64,000 bases of DNA from Stemphylium vesicarium (Eukaryota > Ascomycota > Dothideomycetes > Pleosporales > Pleosporaceae). Positions 1-11,783 of this stretch are shown here, piece after piece. Both the position numbers and the translations under genes were made by a program. Location: NCBI GenBank assembly GCA_004380135.1, contig QXCR01000029.1, positions 1-64,000 on the forward strand, read 5' to 3'. Under the pieces are notes generated by a model that did not search any database, was not told the origin of the DNA, and was given only the letters and a program-made list of their open reading frames with translations. How positions within the stretch are numbered: the first letter of the stretch is position 1; the number at the start of each line of letters is the position of its first letter.

Positions 1-159
1 GGGGGGGGGTTTAGTAGTATGAAGTTGGCATTGATGGAGTAGGTGGGTAGGTAGATAGTTTGATACGTGTGTTTTGCGTGAATGTTCATCTTTCAAGGTG
101 GTGGATATATTAATCATATCAAAGTAGAAAACAAGACATGTGTATCTCCAGTTTTTCTT

Positions 160-1803
160 TTACTCGCTGTCATCATCATCATCATCATCACCTTCTTCCT
201 CTTCACTGCTGGAATCCTCTCCTGCTTTCCCAACAACAACTTCCTCTTCTTCCTCCTCTTGATCCGGTGTCCCCGTCATAGCAAAAGATTTTAAACAAGT
301 AATCCTTGTACCCGTCGAGTACTGCCCTAACAACGTACCCACCTGCAACGCGGTAAAACCCTTTGCTTCACCGGCGTCCGCTTTGCCCGCCAACTCGCCC
401 GTTCGCAGCGCCCAGAAGCGTACTGTGCCGTCGCTGCAGCCTGTGACGACGAGAAACGTCGCCGGAGCGGAAAGCGGGATGATTTCAAAGTCCTTGATAC
501 GGCCTGTCATTCCCGCCGCGGGGCCACCGATTTGCGCGACTAATCTGCTAGCTGGGATGGTGTCTTCTTTGGCTGTCTTTTGCTCTTGTTGTTGTTGTTG
601 CTGCTGTTGTGGTTGGGTGGGTTGGACAGTTTCGCTCGTGTCGTAGACGAGTACACGACCGTCCTCTGTCGAGACCAGGAGATACGAAGACGAAGAATCC
701 TCGTCTGAGGACGGTAGATAATGCATCTGATGAATTTTTGTGCGGGGCGCAGGCGCAATCTTGGCTTTGGGCTTGGAATCGATGTTGAACACTACAATGC
801 CGCGCTCGAAGCCTACGGCGAATTCCTCACCTGCTGTATCCCAGATGACGCGCCGACCTTCGCCTGAAGCAAAGCGGCCCTCGCCCACGGCGGTGAGGAT
901 GTTGCGGTCAAAGTTTAGGACGCCGGCTTTTTTGCCAGTCACCAGGTTCCAGAGACGCATGCACTTTTCTCCTTTGCCGACGCTGAGCATGAGCTTCATG
1001 CTGGGGTGCACGGCGAAATCGTTGATTCCAGAGGGGACTTCGCCGGGCCCGGCTGTGTCTCCGCTGGGTCGGCCCTGGGGCTTTGGAATCGGGGCTTTGA
1101 TGGTGGAGAGGGCGGTCCAGTCGCGCGTCCTGGTGATGGCGATTGTGCTGTCTTCGGCGGAACTGAGGAGCTTGCTTCGCGTGGGGAAGTACAACGCTGT
1201 GATGTTGGACGAGTGGTGCAGAAGCGATCCGAGCTCCTTGTTCTTGGGATTCTCCGTGATGGAGCCCCCATGGAGCGTGGGCAGATTGGGCCGCAGCTTA
1301 GATGCGACGGGCGGTGCTGTCGAGATGGAGTACAGGTTTATCCGCTCATCTGTGCTGCCCGTTGCGAGCGTGACCTTGGAGGTTTCGTCTGAGAGCGGGG
1401 AAAGGGCCATGCAGCGGATCGAGGATGCATGGGCGTTGAAAAGAAAGGTGTCGGTAAAGTTGACTTTTGGCCTGTCGGCCTCAGGTTTAGAGTCGTCGCC
1501 TTGGCCGGCGAGCAGGCTGCCGGGGATGGATGCTGCAAAGCCGTGAAGAACTCTTTCATAAGAACCAGTGATGACTTGGATTGTCGTCGTATCTGGAAGG
1601 GCGTCGCGGTCTTCTGAGACGGTGTTCAATTGTGTTTCTTTGTTTGCGCCTGGCTTCCCGTTGGTTGCGCTTTCCTTTCTCTTGCGAAATGCGACTTCCT
1701 TGGTCACGGGCTGCTTCGGCGCCGACGCAGCGTCGTCCTTCTTGCTCTTGAGAGCCTTTGCTGCGGCTGCGCTCTCGACGGTTTCCCTCTTTCTCTTGGC
1801 CAT
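160..1803 (-). CDS. MAK11: MAK11-like WD40 ribosome-biogenesis protein (PAK1IP1 family)
   Basis: Uninterrupted 547-aa frame. The start is placed at the ATG reading MAKRKRETVE; the open frame continues upstream only from a GTG. The N-terminus is Lys/Arg-rich, as expected for a nucleolar protein. The segment GSYERVLHGF near residue 82 is the opening strand characteristic of the Mak11/PAK1IP1 family, and degenerate WD40 blades follow (for example CMALSPLSDE, then INDFAVHPSMKLMLSVGKGEKC without its ends). Members of this family act in 60S ribosomal subunit assembly; that role is family knowledge. Oddities are a Gln run (about 8 Q) inserted in the propeller near 580-620, and a C-terminal tail made almost only of Glu, Asp and Ser. 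It is divergently transcribed from EAF1. Function is inferred by family, not demonstrated. Confidence 0.88.
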   Translation of the reverse strand: MAKRKRETVESAAAAKALKSKKDDAASAPKQPVTKEVAFRKRKESATNGKPGANKETQLNTVSEDRDALPDTTTIQVITGSYERVLHGFAASIPGSLLAGQGDDSKPEADRPKVNFTDTFLFNAHASSIRCMALSPLSDETSKVTLATGSTDERINLYSISTAPPVASKLRPNLPTLHGGSITENPKNKELGSLLHHSSNITALYFPTRSKLLSSAEDSTIAITRTRDWTALSTIKAPIPKPQGRPSGDTAGPGEVPSGINDFAVHPSMKLMLSVGKGEKCMRLWNLVTGKKAGVLNFDRNILTAVGEGRFASGEGRRVIWDTAGEEFAVGFERGIVVFNIDSKPKAKIAPAPRTKIHQMHYLPSSDEDSSSSYLLVSTEDGRVLVYDTSETVQPTQPQQQQQQQQEQKTAKEDTIPASRLVAQIGGPAAGMTGRIKDFEIIPLSAPATFLVVTGCSDGTVRFWALRTGELAGKADAGEAKGFTALQVGTLLGQYSTGTRITCLKSFAMTGTPDQEEEEEEVVVGKAGEDSSSEEEEGDDDDDDDSE

Positions 1804-2138
1804 GTTCGATACTCTGATGTTGTTGTAATGCCGCGTCCTGGCAGAGATCCAGAAGTTTTTTGATGCAGCAACCACGGCTAGGCCGGGTGGGGCCTAGCGC
1901 AAGTAGCGGTGGCCCAATGGGCCCAAGCTAGGCAAGTCTTATCACCCCAACCCTGCACTGCGGCGCGCAGCAGCGAAAGCGGGTGCTCTTTCCCTCACGT
2001 TCTCGCAAGTCCCGCGCATCAAGTTCCAGTATCGCATACCACCTTTCCATCAACCAACGCGACCAATAACCCCGATAATTCATCACAACGGCGGCACTCG
2101 TGGATAACGGATGTCGGCCACCGTTCGTCGGCCTTCAT
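1804..2138. other. Intergenic, divergent promoter region MAK11/EAF1
   Basis: No gene seen. This 335-nt gap between two head-to-head genes must hold both promoters. An open frame runs through it in one register but shows no protein-like character. Confidence 0.6.
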
Positions 2139-5100
2139 ATGTCCCTCGACAGTTTACGGGAAACCTTACGCCAGGAGAAGACAAATGAAGCCGCGTAAGT
2201 CCAAGTCCACCACTATGCATCGCGTTTGCTATTTGACCCAAGTTTTCGATGATATGCATCGATGCGACAAAGAAAAATCGCTCGTTTTGTTTTAATCACG
2301 CGTGGTGGTGGTGGTGCTAATGCCATGTTCCTAGGCTCGCATCCACGACACTGCAGCACCATATCCGGGCGCTGTATAAGGTCACGGGCAGCTGCAATGC
2401 CGCTCTGAACGGGCACCAGCCCAGGGTAGAGGACTTCGTTTACACCGACCCCGACGAAGAAGAACGTCGTTTTCTTGACGAGAATGACATTTCAAAGTAA
2501 GATGCCTCTTCCTCTTGCACTATCGCTGCCGTGCATGTCGTTGTTCGCGTTGTTGCCGCCGCCCCATCCTACTAACACGGTCGCGTCTCTAGAGGTCGAC
2601 GCTTCAACGATGCGACTCTACCCTTCCCCGTGGCCGTCACCGACAATCAAGCACCGCTTCCAGATACCCTGCCATTTCAGAACCCTACCAAAGCAGCATC
2701 CGCGAAGCCGTCGCCTTCGCCAGCAGTTGGCACCTCAAGTCTTGAGGATCAACTCCGCGCCGCCTCCGCCTCGCCGTCTGTTGCAACGCAATCCCTACCA
2801 CCAGCCGACGCATCAGTGCAAAGTGACACGATCAATGTCGTCCCGCGTGTAAAGCCATCGCATGCTGCAACGCCCAGTGTAGAAGAGGAGGAAGCAGACC
2901 AGATCAACCCAGAGGATGCCCCCGCAGTCCAGGATGCTGGGGACCAGAAAGAGTCAATCGTCGACAGCCCTGCGGCCAACCCCAGTGATATCGTTCCCCC
3001 GACTGCGGAAGACACAAATGCTTCTGCATTCCCTGACGGATCAATATCTGCGTCCGCAACCGACGGCCAACCGAAGACACCGCAGGTCGTGCATCTACCA
3101 TCGAAGGAGGTTCAAGAGGCTAGACTACAGGAGATGGAGATGAAGCTGGGCAAGGCGGCTGAGAGGGAGAGGAAGGAAGAGGAACGCCTTACGAACCCAC
3201 CCACGCTTGCGACCGTCGACGTATCTTCGCCTTCATCAACCGTTGGACCATATTCTCAAGCAACACCACACGCACAGCACCACTCTCCCGACACCAGCCC
3301 AGACACGGAAGCTTACAAGGAGCGCAACAATGTACCGTTACCGGACGACGACGTTCTCGACCCGGCTGCTCAACAGGTCAAGGAAGATCATGAGCGTGCG
3401 CTCCAGAAACGAATGACGGAAGCAAGGGAACAAGCCCGGGCGCGAGAGGAAGACTCACCGACACCCGACATAGAAAAGCAGATTGAGGATGAGCAAGCAA
3501 TACGTATAGCTCGTGACGGAAAGAGCGGTTTGAGTGAATCGCAGCCTAGGGGTGACGCGCATTCCTTAACCGAGGATGTCGAAGATGCTTCTCGTACTAC
3601 AGTGCTGGGGGCTGAGAAGTTGGCTGAGCCGAAGGCTGTTCATGACGTTGCGGTTGACTCTTTGCCAACACCAACCACCGTTGCCGCGGAACCTTCAACC
3701 CTGGATCGTGACCACGCCGAGCACGGAAACAACCAGGCACAAAACAACTCTGCTACTGTTGACCATCCAACGCCCCCTGCCGACATCGACACTGAAATGC
3801 GTGATGTACCGGAGGCCCAAGCCGTAACATCGCCACAACCTCCCACACCACGTCCTGAGCGTATGACTACCCGCGTCGGTTCCGGGGCAATTCGACAAAA
3901 GTCCGTGTCCGAGATCATCGCGGACAAGGCGGCTTCCAAGACGATTCTCACCCCTCGTTCGAGCAATATGTCAACTTCCACCAGTCCTCCGCGACCGAGA
4001 ACCGCCCAACGGAAATCACAAGAAGTGTCGACTGTTGTCTTCGCCAAGAAGACACCAACACGGGCGTCGAAAGCTCTACAATCGTATAATGAAGACTATG
4101 CATCTCTCCAAGGCGCTTCGGAAGATTCAAGTCGGGACTACCTAGAGGGACTGTTCAAATACCAGGCTCATCACCCACCAAGGTCTGTGCCTTTGCAGGA
4201 GCTTGTTGCATCCGCACGCAAAACCGTATCGACAGCAGGAACACTCGCTATGATCCGGGAGCATCAAGATTACAAGATTCTTAAGAGGGTATATCAGTTA
4301 CAGAACGCCAACCGATGGTCTTTACGGCAGCTTCAAAAGGCAGTCGAGCCGGAACGTCCTTTTACCCACCAGGATCAGCTCTTGCTAGATATGAAGTGGA
4401 TGCAGACTGACTTCAAAGAAGAGAGAAAATGGAAGAAGGCCCTCGCTGTTACTCTTGCCGAATGGTGCGCCGAGTACGTGAGTTGTTCGCCTGATGAGCG
4501 GGCAGCCCTGCGAGTCAACGCACGCATCCCGAAGACGGCAAGGCGCGCAAGCAACGATGAGGACATGAACGACGCGCCCACACCAGATCTCGTTCATTCT
4601 AGCACCCATGAGACAGAGAGCGAGTCTTACGGCGACGAAGACGATGTTCTCACCCCTGTCAATGCCAACCCACCTACTGGCCTCTTCTCTCTAGGCTACA
4701 ACGATGTCGTCATGAAGATCGACCGTACACCCGCTAGCGATACCATGTTCCGGGAACTGCCGCTTTACGACCCCATGTTTGAGGGTTCCAGCGACACCAA
4801 CCCATTCTCAATATCCGAACCACCTATCCTCCCTGTCTCCAAATTCGTCACTGGAAAGCTTGTTTCACAAATACGAGGTCCGCCCAGGAAGCGAAGTCGA
4901 TATGACTACGACTCGGAAGATGAGCCTTCGACGCCGCCCAGCCGGTCTGGAACTTCGGCTGAGCATTCGATGCCATCCACCCCAGGCCGGAGACTCTTCT
5001 GCCGTAACGATCTGCCACCGGAGATGACGAACGTTGCATTGTTCAATGCTGAGAATAAGCACGTCCGCGACCGCCTACAAGCGGCTCACCAGTTCAGGCC

Positions 5101-6790
5101 ACCAACAGAGTTCAACATGCCATCGGTGTCTTTCTTCGAGAACCGGACTCCTTCGCAGTGGCTATGGGAGGAGGACCAAAAGCTCCGAGCCTTGGTGAAG
5201 GAGTACACATTCAATTGGTCTTTGGTCTCCCAGCAACTCTCTCTGCCTTCGATGTTCGTATCTGGATCGGGTCGTCGTACACCTTGGGAATGCTTTGAAC
5301 GCTGGGTGCAACTTGAGGGTCTGCCAGCGGAGATGTCAAAGACACAGTATTTCCGGACTTACCAGGGTCGTCTGGAGCAAGCCAACAAGACTGTGTTTGC
5401 CCAGTTCCAGGCTCAGCAGCAACAGCAGCAGCAGCAAGGGCAGACACCAGGCCAACCGCGCAGGAGACCCACGACTACACCAATACGGGTTGAGAGGAGA
5501 AGAGAGAACCGCCATCTCGCAATTATTGATGGTATGCGCAAATTAGCCCGGAAGCGCGAATCTGCCGCACACAAGCAAGCGGAATCTCAAAAGGCCGCTG
5601 CGCTCCGCAAGGCCCATGAGCCTGCGCCACCAAAGAACAACGTTCACACGCCTCAAGAATTCAGTCGTCTCAAGTGGGAACGCGAAGAGAAGCTGAAACA
5701 AAGGCAAATGGCGCAGGAGATGATGGCTCGGGTAAGAATATCCTATCCCGCAATTTCGTACACTTCTAACCCCACGCAGCAACATATGGTGGCACAGCGA
5801 CAGCAACAGGCTCAAATGCAGGCGCAACCAGGAATGGCAAATGGTGTCAACAACCAGACGCAACGTAACGGGACGCCCGGAAACAACAATAACGTTCCCC
5901 CGCAAATGGCTAATCAATCCTTACAACAGGGTCAGAACGGCGCCGCAATGGCGGCACGGGGCCACCAATCCCAGCAAGGAATGCCAGCCAACTTCGGCAA
6001 TGGTAACATGTCTGGCATGGCAATGGGTACACCTGGTGTTCCTCAGGCGCAGATGCAGGGGAACATGCAGAATGCGCAGCGCATGGGTCCGCCAGATCAG
6101 ATGCGCATGGCCATGCAGAGAGGCCAGTTCAACGCCAACCAGCAACATCAATTCCAGTTGCAACAGCAGCAGATCAACATGGCCAGCAACCTTACCTCAG
6201 GCATGGGTATGAGCGGTATTCCTAATGCAAACATGATGGCGTCCATGCCCAATCAGAACATGAACGGATCCATGAATGGAAACATGAACAACTCGATGAA
6301 CGGGATGTCAAACAATGCTGGATCTCCGCGGATGAACCAGGGTAACGGAAACATGCAAACTCCTGCCCGGCCCCTGTCAAGCGGGCACATGCCTCAGCTC
6401 CTCCAGTTCCAGAACCAATTAAAGGTACAGCATCCGGATTGGACCCCAGAACAAGTCACAAAACAGGCCTCCGACCACCTCTCCCGATTCCTGGCTAAGC
6501 AACGTACACAGGCAATGAACGCAGCAGCTGGATCATCTGGTGTATCTCCTAGTCCGCAGATGGCGAACAATCAATACTTTCAGCAAAACGGTGGCATGGC
6601 CAACACCCCTCAGCCGAATGCGGTACAGAACTACCAGCAGCAACTTGTCCAGCAACAGCGGCTGATGGCCAGACAGCAAGCCGGTAGTCCAGGACTGAAC
6701 GGTCGACCACCGAGCCGAAGCGCGACGCCCCAGAACCCACAAATGCAACAGAGTCCTGGCATGCAGCAAGCGCAGATCAACCGGACCTAG
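2139..6790 (+). CDS. EAF1: EAF1/VID21, NuA4 histone acetyltransferase scaffold (HSA + SANT)
   Basis: Four exons: 2139-2194, 2335-2496, 2593-5731 and 5780-6790, giving 1455 aa with all phases closing. The start MSLDSLRETL was chosen because only this frame joins in phase to the next exon, which reads ALYKVTGSCNAALNG. The HSA region lies around residues 600-690 (MKWMQTDFKEERKWKKALA), the surface that in NuA4/SWR-type scaffolds binds actin and Arps. A SANT/Myb domain follows at about 925-985 (WLWEEDQKLRALVKEY...WECFERW). The C-terminal third is Gln/Met/Asn-rich and probably disordered. The last intron is 48 nt, contains TTCTAAC and has no stop, so a naive ORF call would read through it. By homology it is the platform subunit of NuA4 in the nucleus. 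Confidence 0.9.
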
Positions 6791-7675
6791 GTATCCCGAT
6801 TGGCTGCTGGGGCCCTCCGCGAGGCCGTCTCCACACCATTGCCTTGTATATACTTTTAATGTTGCTCGTTTAGCGTTGTTATTCTATAGCGTGGGAAGTT
6901 TGGCCCTTTTTTTGGTACATAGCGGAGGATGATGTCTTGTGAGGAGGAAAGCATGGTGCTAGTGGCGTTCAGCGGCGCTGGATTAAAATGGTTGAGATGG
7001 GGGGACTTGGGGGTTTAGCGATTTGGCGTGCGCGTTCGGGCTTTTGGTAGCGAGCCACATTACGCGCGCGCCCCCTTTGATAGGGCTTCAACACAAAAAG
7101 CCTGTAGAATCTTCTGAATATCACACAACTCGAGAATAATATCGAGAAACAATTATGCTCATCGATTGTGTCTTTTTTGGCTTTGGGTGAACATTGCGTG
7201 CTGGACGACAAGGCTATCTTTACTGAGTAATTCATGACAGTATGAAATATTCATATAATCGGGTCTGAATTGTTGCGAAAGATGTTTTCCGAGCTTTCAT
7301 CCCCTGCATACTTTTCAAGTGTAGATGTTTCGGCGTTGTTGTGTTACTTTAAGTACCCTTGTACGGACGTTTTCTGAGGCTCCTCGGTGGATAGTACGCA
7401 CGGCCAAAGTAGTGGCGGGCGGTCAGTGAAGGCACAAAGAACGCGGGAGTGCGGACGACCATCCTCCCCTCCGAACCACACCTTTTCCAACCACCACCAC
7501 AGCCCTGTTGCACCTTGTAGTCCTTGTCAAATACTAAGGCCCAGCTGCTTGTTCTTTTTGCTTCTTTGGATTTAGGTCTTGATCAATTCGCCGCATTACG
7601 AGTTCGCGTCTTCATTGCGCGTTCGAGGCAGACAAGAGCAGGAAGCAGATATAGGAAGACGATACAACCGGCAGT
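6791..7675. other. Intergenic, EAF1 3' region and RPB11 promoter
   Basis: No gene supported in 885 nt. Short antisense frames here lack family features. The distal part is pyrimidine-rich, as expected for a fungal promoter and leader. Confidence 0.55.
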
Positions 7676-8517
7676 ATGAACGCGCCAGACAGGTACGTTT
7701 GTTTTGGAATCACTTCAATCTATGCGGGTACCCTCGGTATGCGCCGCGCGCCCATCTGCCATGATGGTGGTGTACCTTCACAGCATTGCGAGGTGCAGTC
7801 CCCAAATGCTCGCGAAAGGATTCCGATGGCGCAAACTGCAATATTTGGGCGCGACTGTCGCCTGATTGCGCGAGCGTACGCAGTACATATGCGCCTTCGG
7901 ACGCACACGAAGTGCGGAATCACGAACCGACGACTCAACCGCAACTGCAATCGTATCCTGCAGCATGGCTTTCTCGCCCGAGCTCAAGCAGGTTGTCGAA
8001 CAGAAGTTCTCTTCCAGACTGCGCAAAAAGCAGAACAACAACCGCGTTGTAGCGCACAAAGCTGACAATGTCCCTGATAGATTCGAGCTTTTCCTGCTAG
8101 ACGAGGGCCAGGAGAAGGTTGAGGAGAAGGCGGAGACCCGTAAGTACTTCGTTACCTCTCTATCGTCTATGCCTAGTCACTAACCCATTTGATCACCCAG
8201 GCGTCCCCAACACCGCAGTCTTCACCTTCAACAAAGAAGACCACACGCTCGGCAACCTCCTCTCACAGCGCCTTCTCAAGAACCCCGCCGTCATGTTCGC
8301 CGCATACAAGGTGCCGCATCCCCTCTTCGCGACGTTTGAGCTCCGCGTCCAAACCGATGGTTCCATGACTCCCAAGGAGGCGGTCATGAAGACGTGCAGG
8401 GAAGTCATCTCGGATCTGTCCAAGCTGAACGACAGCTTTCAGACGGAGTGGCTTGGAAAGCGCATTGTTAGCGAGGGCGAGGCTGAGAGGCAGCAGAGGG
8501 AGCAGAACAACTTTTAA
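7676..8517 (+). CDS. RPB11: RNA polymerase II subunit RPB11
   Basis: Exons 7676-7692, 8081-8139 and 8201-8517 close in frame. The first exon encodes only MNAPD plus two bases of an Arg codon, and joining restores the canonical opening MNAPDRFELFLLDEG. Downstream, VPNTAVFTFNKEDHTLGNLL and the conserved AYKVPHP stretch are the RPB11/AC19 dimerisation fold that pairs with RPB3. The predicted protein is about 130 aa, slightly longer than the usual 115-120, with a Glu/Gln-rich end. The first intron is 388 nt, far longer than other introns here. Its 3' end is open in frame with exon 2 from an ATG at 7965, giving a possible alternative N-terminus. The long intron could therefore reflect an alternative first exon. 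Confidence 0.93.
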
Positions 8518-8925
8518 GCAGAGCCTGGGAAATGCGGGAGACATGGGAACGGAGTTTATGGAAATGCATGCAAAAGGCGTTTTTATGCAATGGTGGTTCA
8601 ACTTGATCCACGATATATGGCGTTTAGGTTCGCTGGAGGAGATGTGAGATTGTTGGATAGCTGGTTCTTTTTAGAAAGCTGTAATACCCATATTCAGTTT
8701 CGAAATAGTGGAAATTTCCCTATGGATGCTCGAATTTAGACTGGTCCACGGAGACTGATGTGTCGTAAGGTAGGCAGAATGTTGAGACGTGCGTTGCAAG
8801 TTTACCATAGAACACCACTCGTCGCATGCGTCAATCAGTTCAACGTTGGATTACGTCTTCACCAAAAAAAGGCTATTCGCAGTCAAGTAAATCAAGTAGA
8901 TCAAAAACCTAAGATTTTCAAAACT
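8518..8925. other. Convergent 3' region RPB11/ERD1
   Basis: Gap of 408 nt between two convergent stop codons. It contains only 3'-UTR-like A/T-richer sequence, and no gene is seen. Confidence 0.6.
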
Positions 8926-10235
8926 CTAATCACTATCATCATATCTATTCCCCACACCCACTTCTCCCAGTAGAATATCATCAGGCGCCGGGCCTCTATG
9001 ATTCCTAACCCACTCCGTCTCGACACGGAAGAAGATCCAAATCCATCGTCTCAGCACTTCAAGCACCTCCATAGTGAAAATGCCACCCTCCAAGTCATTA
9101 AAATGATCAAGATGGACGCTCAATTTCAAACTCCACGTACACCTCAACATGGCGTCGACAACAACAGCAGCATAGTAAAACTCCTTGGCATGGAAATAGC
9201 GATGGCGGCGCAGGCCCCAGGGGTATTCGGGCGAGTTTCTCGCCCTCGCGCCTGAGAAGAGGGTCAAGTCCCAATCCTTGGCTACGTCCCAGTAGAAAGA
9301 GTAGCCAGAGTTGAAGACCACGGCGAAGAGCCACATGCGGTAGAGCGTCGCTTCCGAGACGCCGAAGCGCGAGGGGTCGGGGGAACGCTGCAAGGCACTC
9401 AATATGATGACGGGAAACGCAGTCGAGTACTTTGCCGCGTTAGCCAAATGCGTGCCACCCCATCCCGTGGCGGGATTAATCTGGCCCGTCCGCTGATTCG
9501 CCCTCTGAACGCGATAGTACTCTGTTATACACTGCCTGAGGCGAATCATGGAAGGCACAGCAATGATAAACGGGACCCAAAACGCGCCGCCGCAATTGCG
9601 ATTCGGCGCTCCCGTCGAACTATGGCCTGAGGAGAAGAACATGCACAGCGACACGAACAAGTCACCCAGCACCTTTGCGTAACTCGTCAGCGCATCCGCG
9701 AGCAAGATGTCGCCGAATTTCCCATCCTGCGCCTCGGCTATCCCGCCGATGCTGATGCGTTTGAGTGTAGCGAGCGTGCGGGAGCGGCCTGCGCGGCTGA
9801 CGAAGGGGAGGGGCACGACGAAGCCGATGACCAGGACGAGGAGGTACAAGTTGGGGAGGATTTCCCATCCTGCTACGTCGGTTGGGCTGCCGTGCGTGAG
9901 GGCCCAGAAGAGCAGGAGCGAGAGCGCAAGCGGGATCGAGAGGAAGGTTGCGATGCGGTAGCAGGAGAGGTGGTGTGGCGGGTGGTGCGGTGAGGCGCGC
10001 GCCGGATAGCGGATTAGAGATGGGACGTCGATCTTTATGAGGGTGAGGTAGTGCAGGTTTAGGCCCCATGCCCAGATACCTGGTGTTTTGTCAGTCGCGA
10101 GGAACCATGGGACAAGGACAAATTGCTCTTGGGATTATGCGTACCGAGCACGATGATGAGGGCGACGCGGTATGGTAACGGTAGGACTTGACTGAAGCCA
10201 TCGATAACCGGCTCCACGGCTGGGTCACCGTCCAT
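8926..10235 (-). CDS. ERD1: EXS-domain membrane protein, ERD1 family
   Basis: Two exons, 10235-10145 and 10079-8926, joined across a 65-nt intron (phase 1), giving 414 aa. The protein opens MDGDPAVEPVIDGF and then shows the family-typical GIWAWGLNLHYL...KIDVPSLIRYP region. Several hydrophobic helices follow, and a C-terminal EXS domain includes DLTLFS, HAKEFYYAAVVVDAMLR and WIWIFFRVETEWVRN. Yeast Erd1 (362 aa) is a Golgi protein involved in phosphate recycling and retention of luminal and glycosylation enzymes; transfer of that role is inference. There is no SPX domain, which argues against the longer SYG1/XPR1 branch. It is divergent from the small membrane-protein gene to its right. Confidence 0.86.
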
Positions 10236-10927
10236 GTCTTGAAAGGCTCGTGGTTTATTGTGGCTGTTTTGCTGCGTCCCAGCTTTGCTTCTGCCGAGTA
10301 ATCATGAAGCTTGCTCAATTGCTTTGCCCACTCACAGTCCAGTCCCGTCTCTTTCCCAAGATTCCTCCGTCGCGTTGGCGCAAAGGGGTCAAGGCAATCT
10401 CACATGCAACATACGTAGCGTGTCCACATCTCCAGAGAAAGCGCATGTCCAAACAGAACTAAAATTACGCACTAGCCACATGTTCAGCCACAACCGCATT
10501 ACGTCAGCTTTTCCCTCTTGCCCTCAGCCGCGCGTTTGACGGACGTCTGGGTAGTTCCTGGCACGGGTGGATCTCCAGCCTGTGCCCTTTCCCCGGGAGC
10601 TTTGCCTAAAGAATGCGGCCATGACGCGATCATCGCGACGACAGATTGACGCTTCCCCGTTGCGTGCGATTGGGTATTTGCATTTGCAGGACTAGAAAGA
10701 TCCGCCCAGATCTTTAGACGGCGTGCGCTACTTGCTTTTTCTCCACAATCTCATGTGCCTAACTTCTACGACGACCACAAACACAAGCTTTCTACATCAT
10801 CCAATCTCACCTTGCACTTTTGTCAAAAAACCGTCGCACCTACATCAATCACACCACCAGCGTCATCACAGCCACCACCACCTAATAGGCGCGTCTTGAA
10901 TAGAGACAGACTCTCAACAAAGCAATC
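10236..10927. other. Divergent promoter region, ERD1-like / small membrane protein
   Basis: 692 nt without a supported gene. The last 120 nt before the right-hand ATG are C/A-rich and resemble a fungal 5' leader (CAATC then ATG). Confidence 0.55.
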
Positions 10928-11409
10928 ATGTCTCCTCTCTCCGTCCCGAAAATCTTCATGGCTGGCGGCGCCGTCGGCTTCGGCTACTACCTCTTCATGC
11001 GCCAGTACTGGTTCCCGAACCCGTACAAGACCCAGGGCGTGCAAAACATCGAAGACCGCTTCTCATCTGGCGGCGGCTCGCCCACACACACTCCTGCAGC
11101 TGGTTCCCAGCGTGGTACGGGTACTTTCGATCCCCAGACTAAGCACCTGGAAGTAGGAGAGTGGAATTTACTAACGGGCTTTGGATAGGTAGCGCGACTG
11201 CCAACGAAGGAAGGCACGACGGCCCCAGCAAGGGCCCTGAATCGGAGCACTTTAAGAAGAACATTAGTGACCAGCAAAGCGAGGTGAGTGGGCTTTTTCC
11301 TTCCCAGCGAAGAAGATATGCGTAGGGATCAAGGACTAATGCGTGTGCGTAGCCCGTCTGGCCGAGCAAGTTCTACGAGCAGCAGTACAACAACCCCAAG
11401 GGCAAATAA
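10928..11409 (+). CDS. Small single-pass membrane protein, conserved-looking, function unknown
   Basis: Exons 10928-11114, 11189-11283 and 11353-11409 close in phase and give 112 aa. Both introns have CTAAC/CTAAT-like branch sites. A hydrophobic segment near residues 6-25 (VPKIFMAGGAVGFGYYLFMR) is followed by a polar tail with a WPSKFYEQQYNNPKGK end. The tidy three-exon structure and the Gly/aromatic helix support a real gene. An N-terminal helix with a soluble tail would fit a small organellar inner-membrane or ER protein, but I do not recognise the family and no function is claimed. Confidence 0.72.
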
Positions 11410-11783
11410 ACGCTTTGCACGCTGGGCGGTCGAAGGGAATAAATATACAAGCATGGGAATGCATTGTTTGGGGAGAGCTGTGGGCATCTGATGCGTGGCA
11501 TGACTGGCGTTTGAAAAAGATAGGCGATGCACAATGGCATCTTGTATATGTCTTGAGTTTTTAGTTGGGGCTGCGAGCGGAGGTGCATGACAGCGTTGAA
11601 GAATTCAAGAAGAAATTTTCAAGCTCTTGCTACTGATGGATGACTTGTACTGCTTTCCCCTTGGAATGAGATCAATTGCCTCAGTGTTGTGCGTGTGGTC
11701 CACAATGTAGTAGCATGTCATATCATGTCTATATCTTGACGCGTTCTATACCCACATACCCATGTTCCCAGCATACGTCACAT
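11410..11783. other. Convergent 3' region
   Basis: 374 nt between convergent genes with 3'-UTR-like sequence. Nothing else is visible. Confidence 0.6.

Noticed and set aside
740..1546. 268-codon plus-strand frame antisense to MAK11
   Set aside because: It mirrors the MAK11 coding strand, with no promoter or family features. GC-rich coding DNA often leaves such shadows.
9662..10069. Pro/Arg-rich minus frame overlapping the ERD1-like exon
   Set aside because: It is an out-of-frame shadow of a real transmembrane exon.
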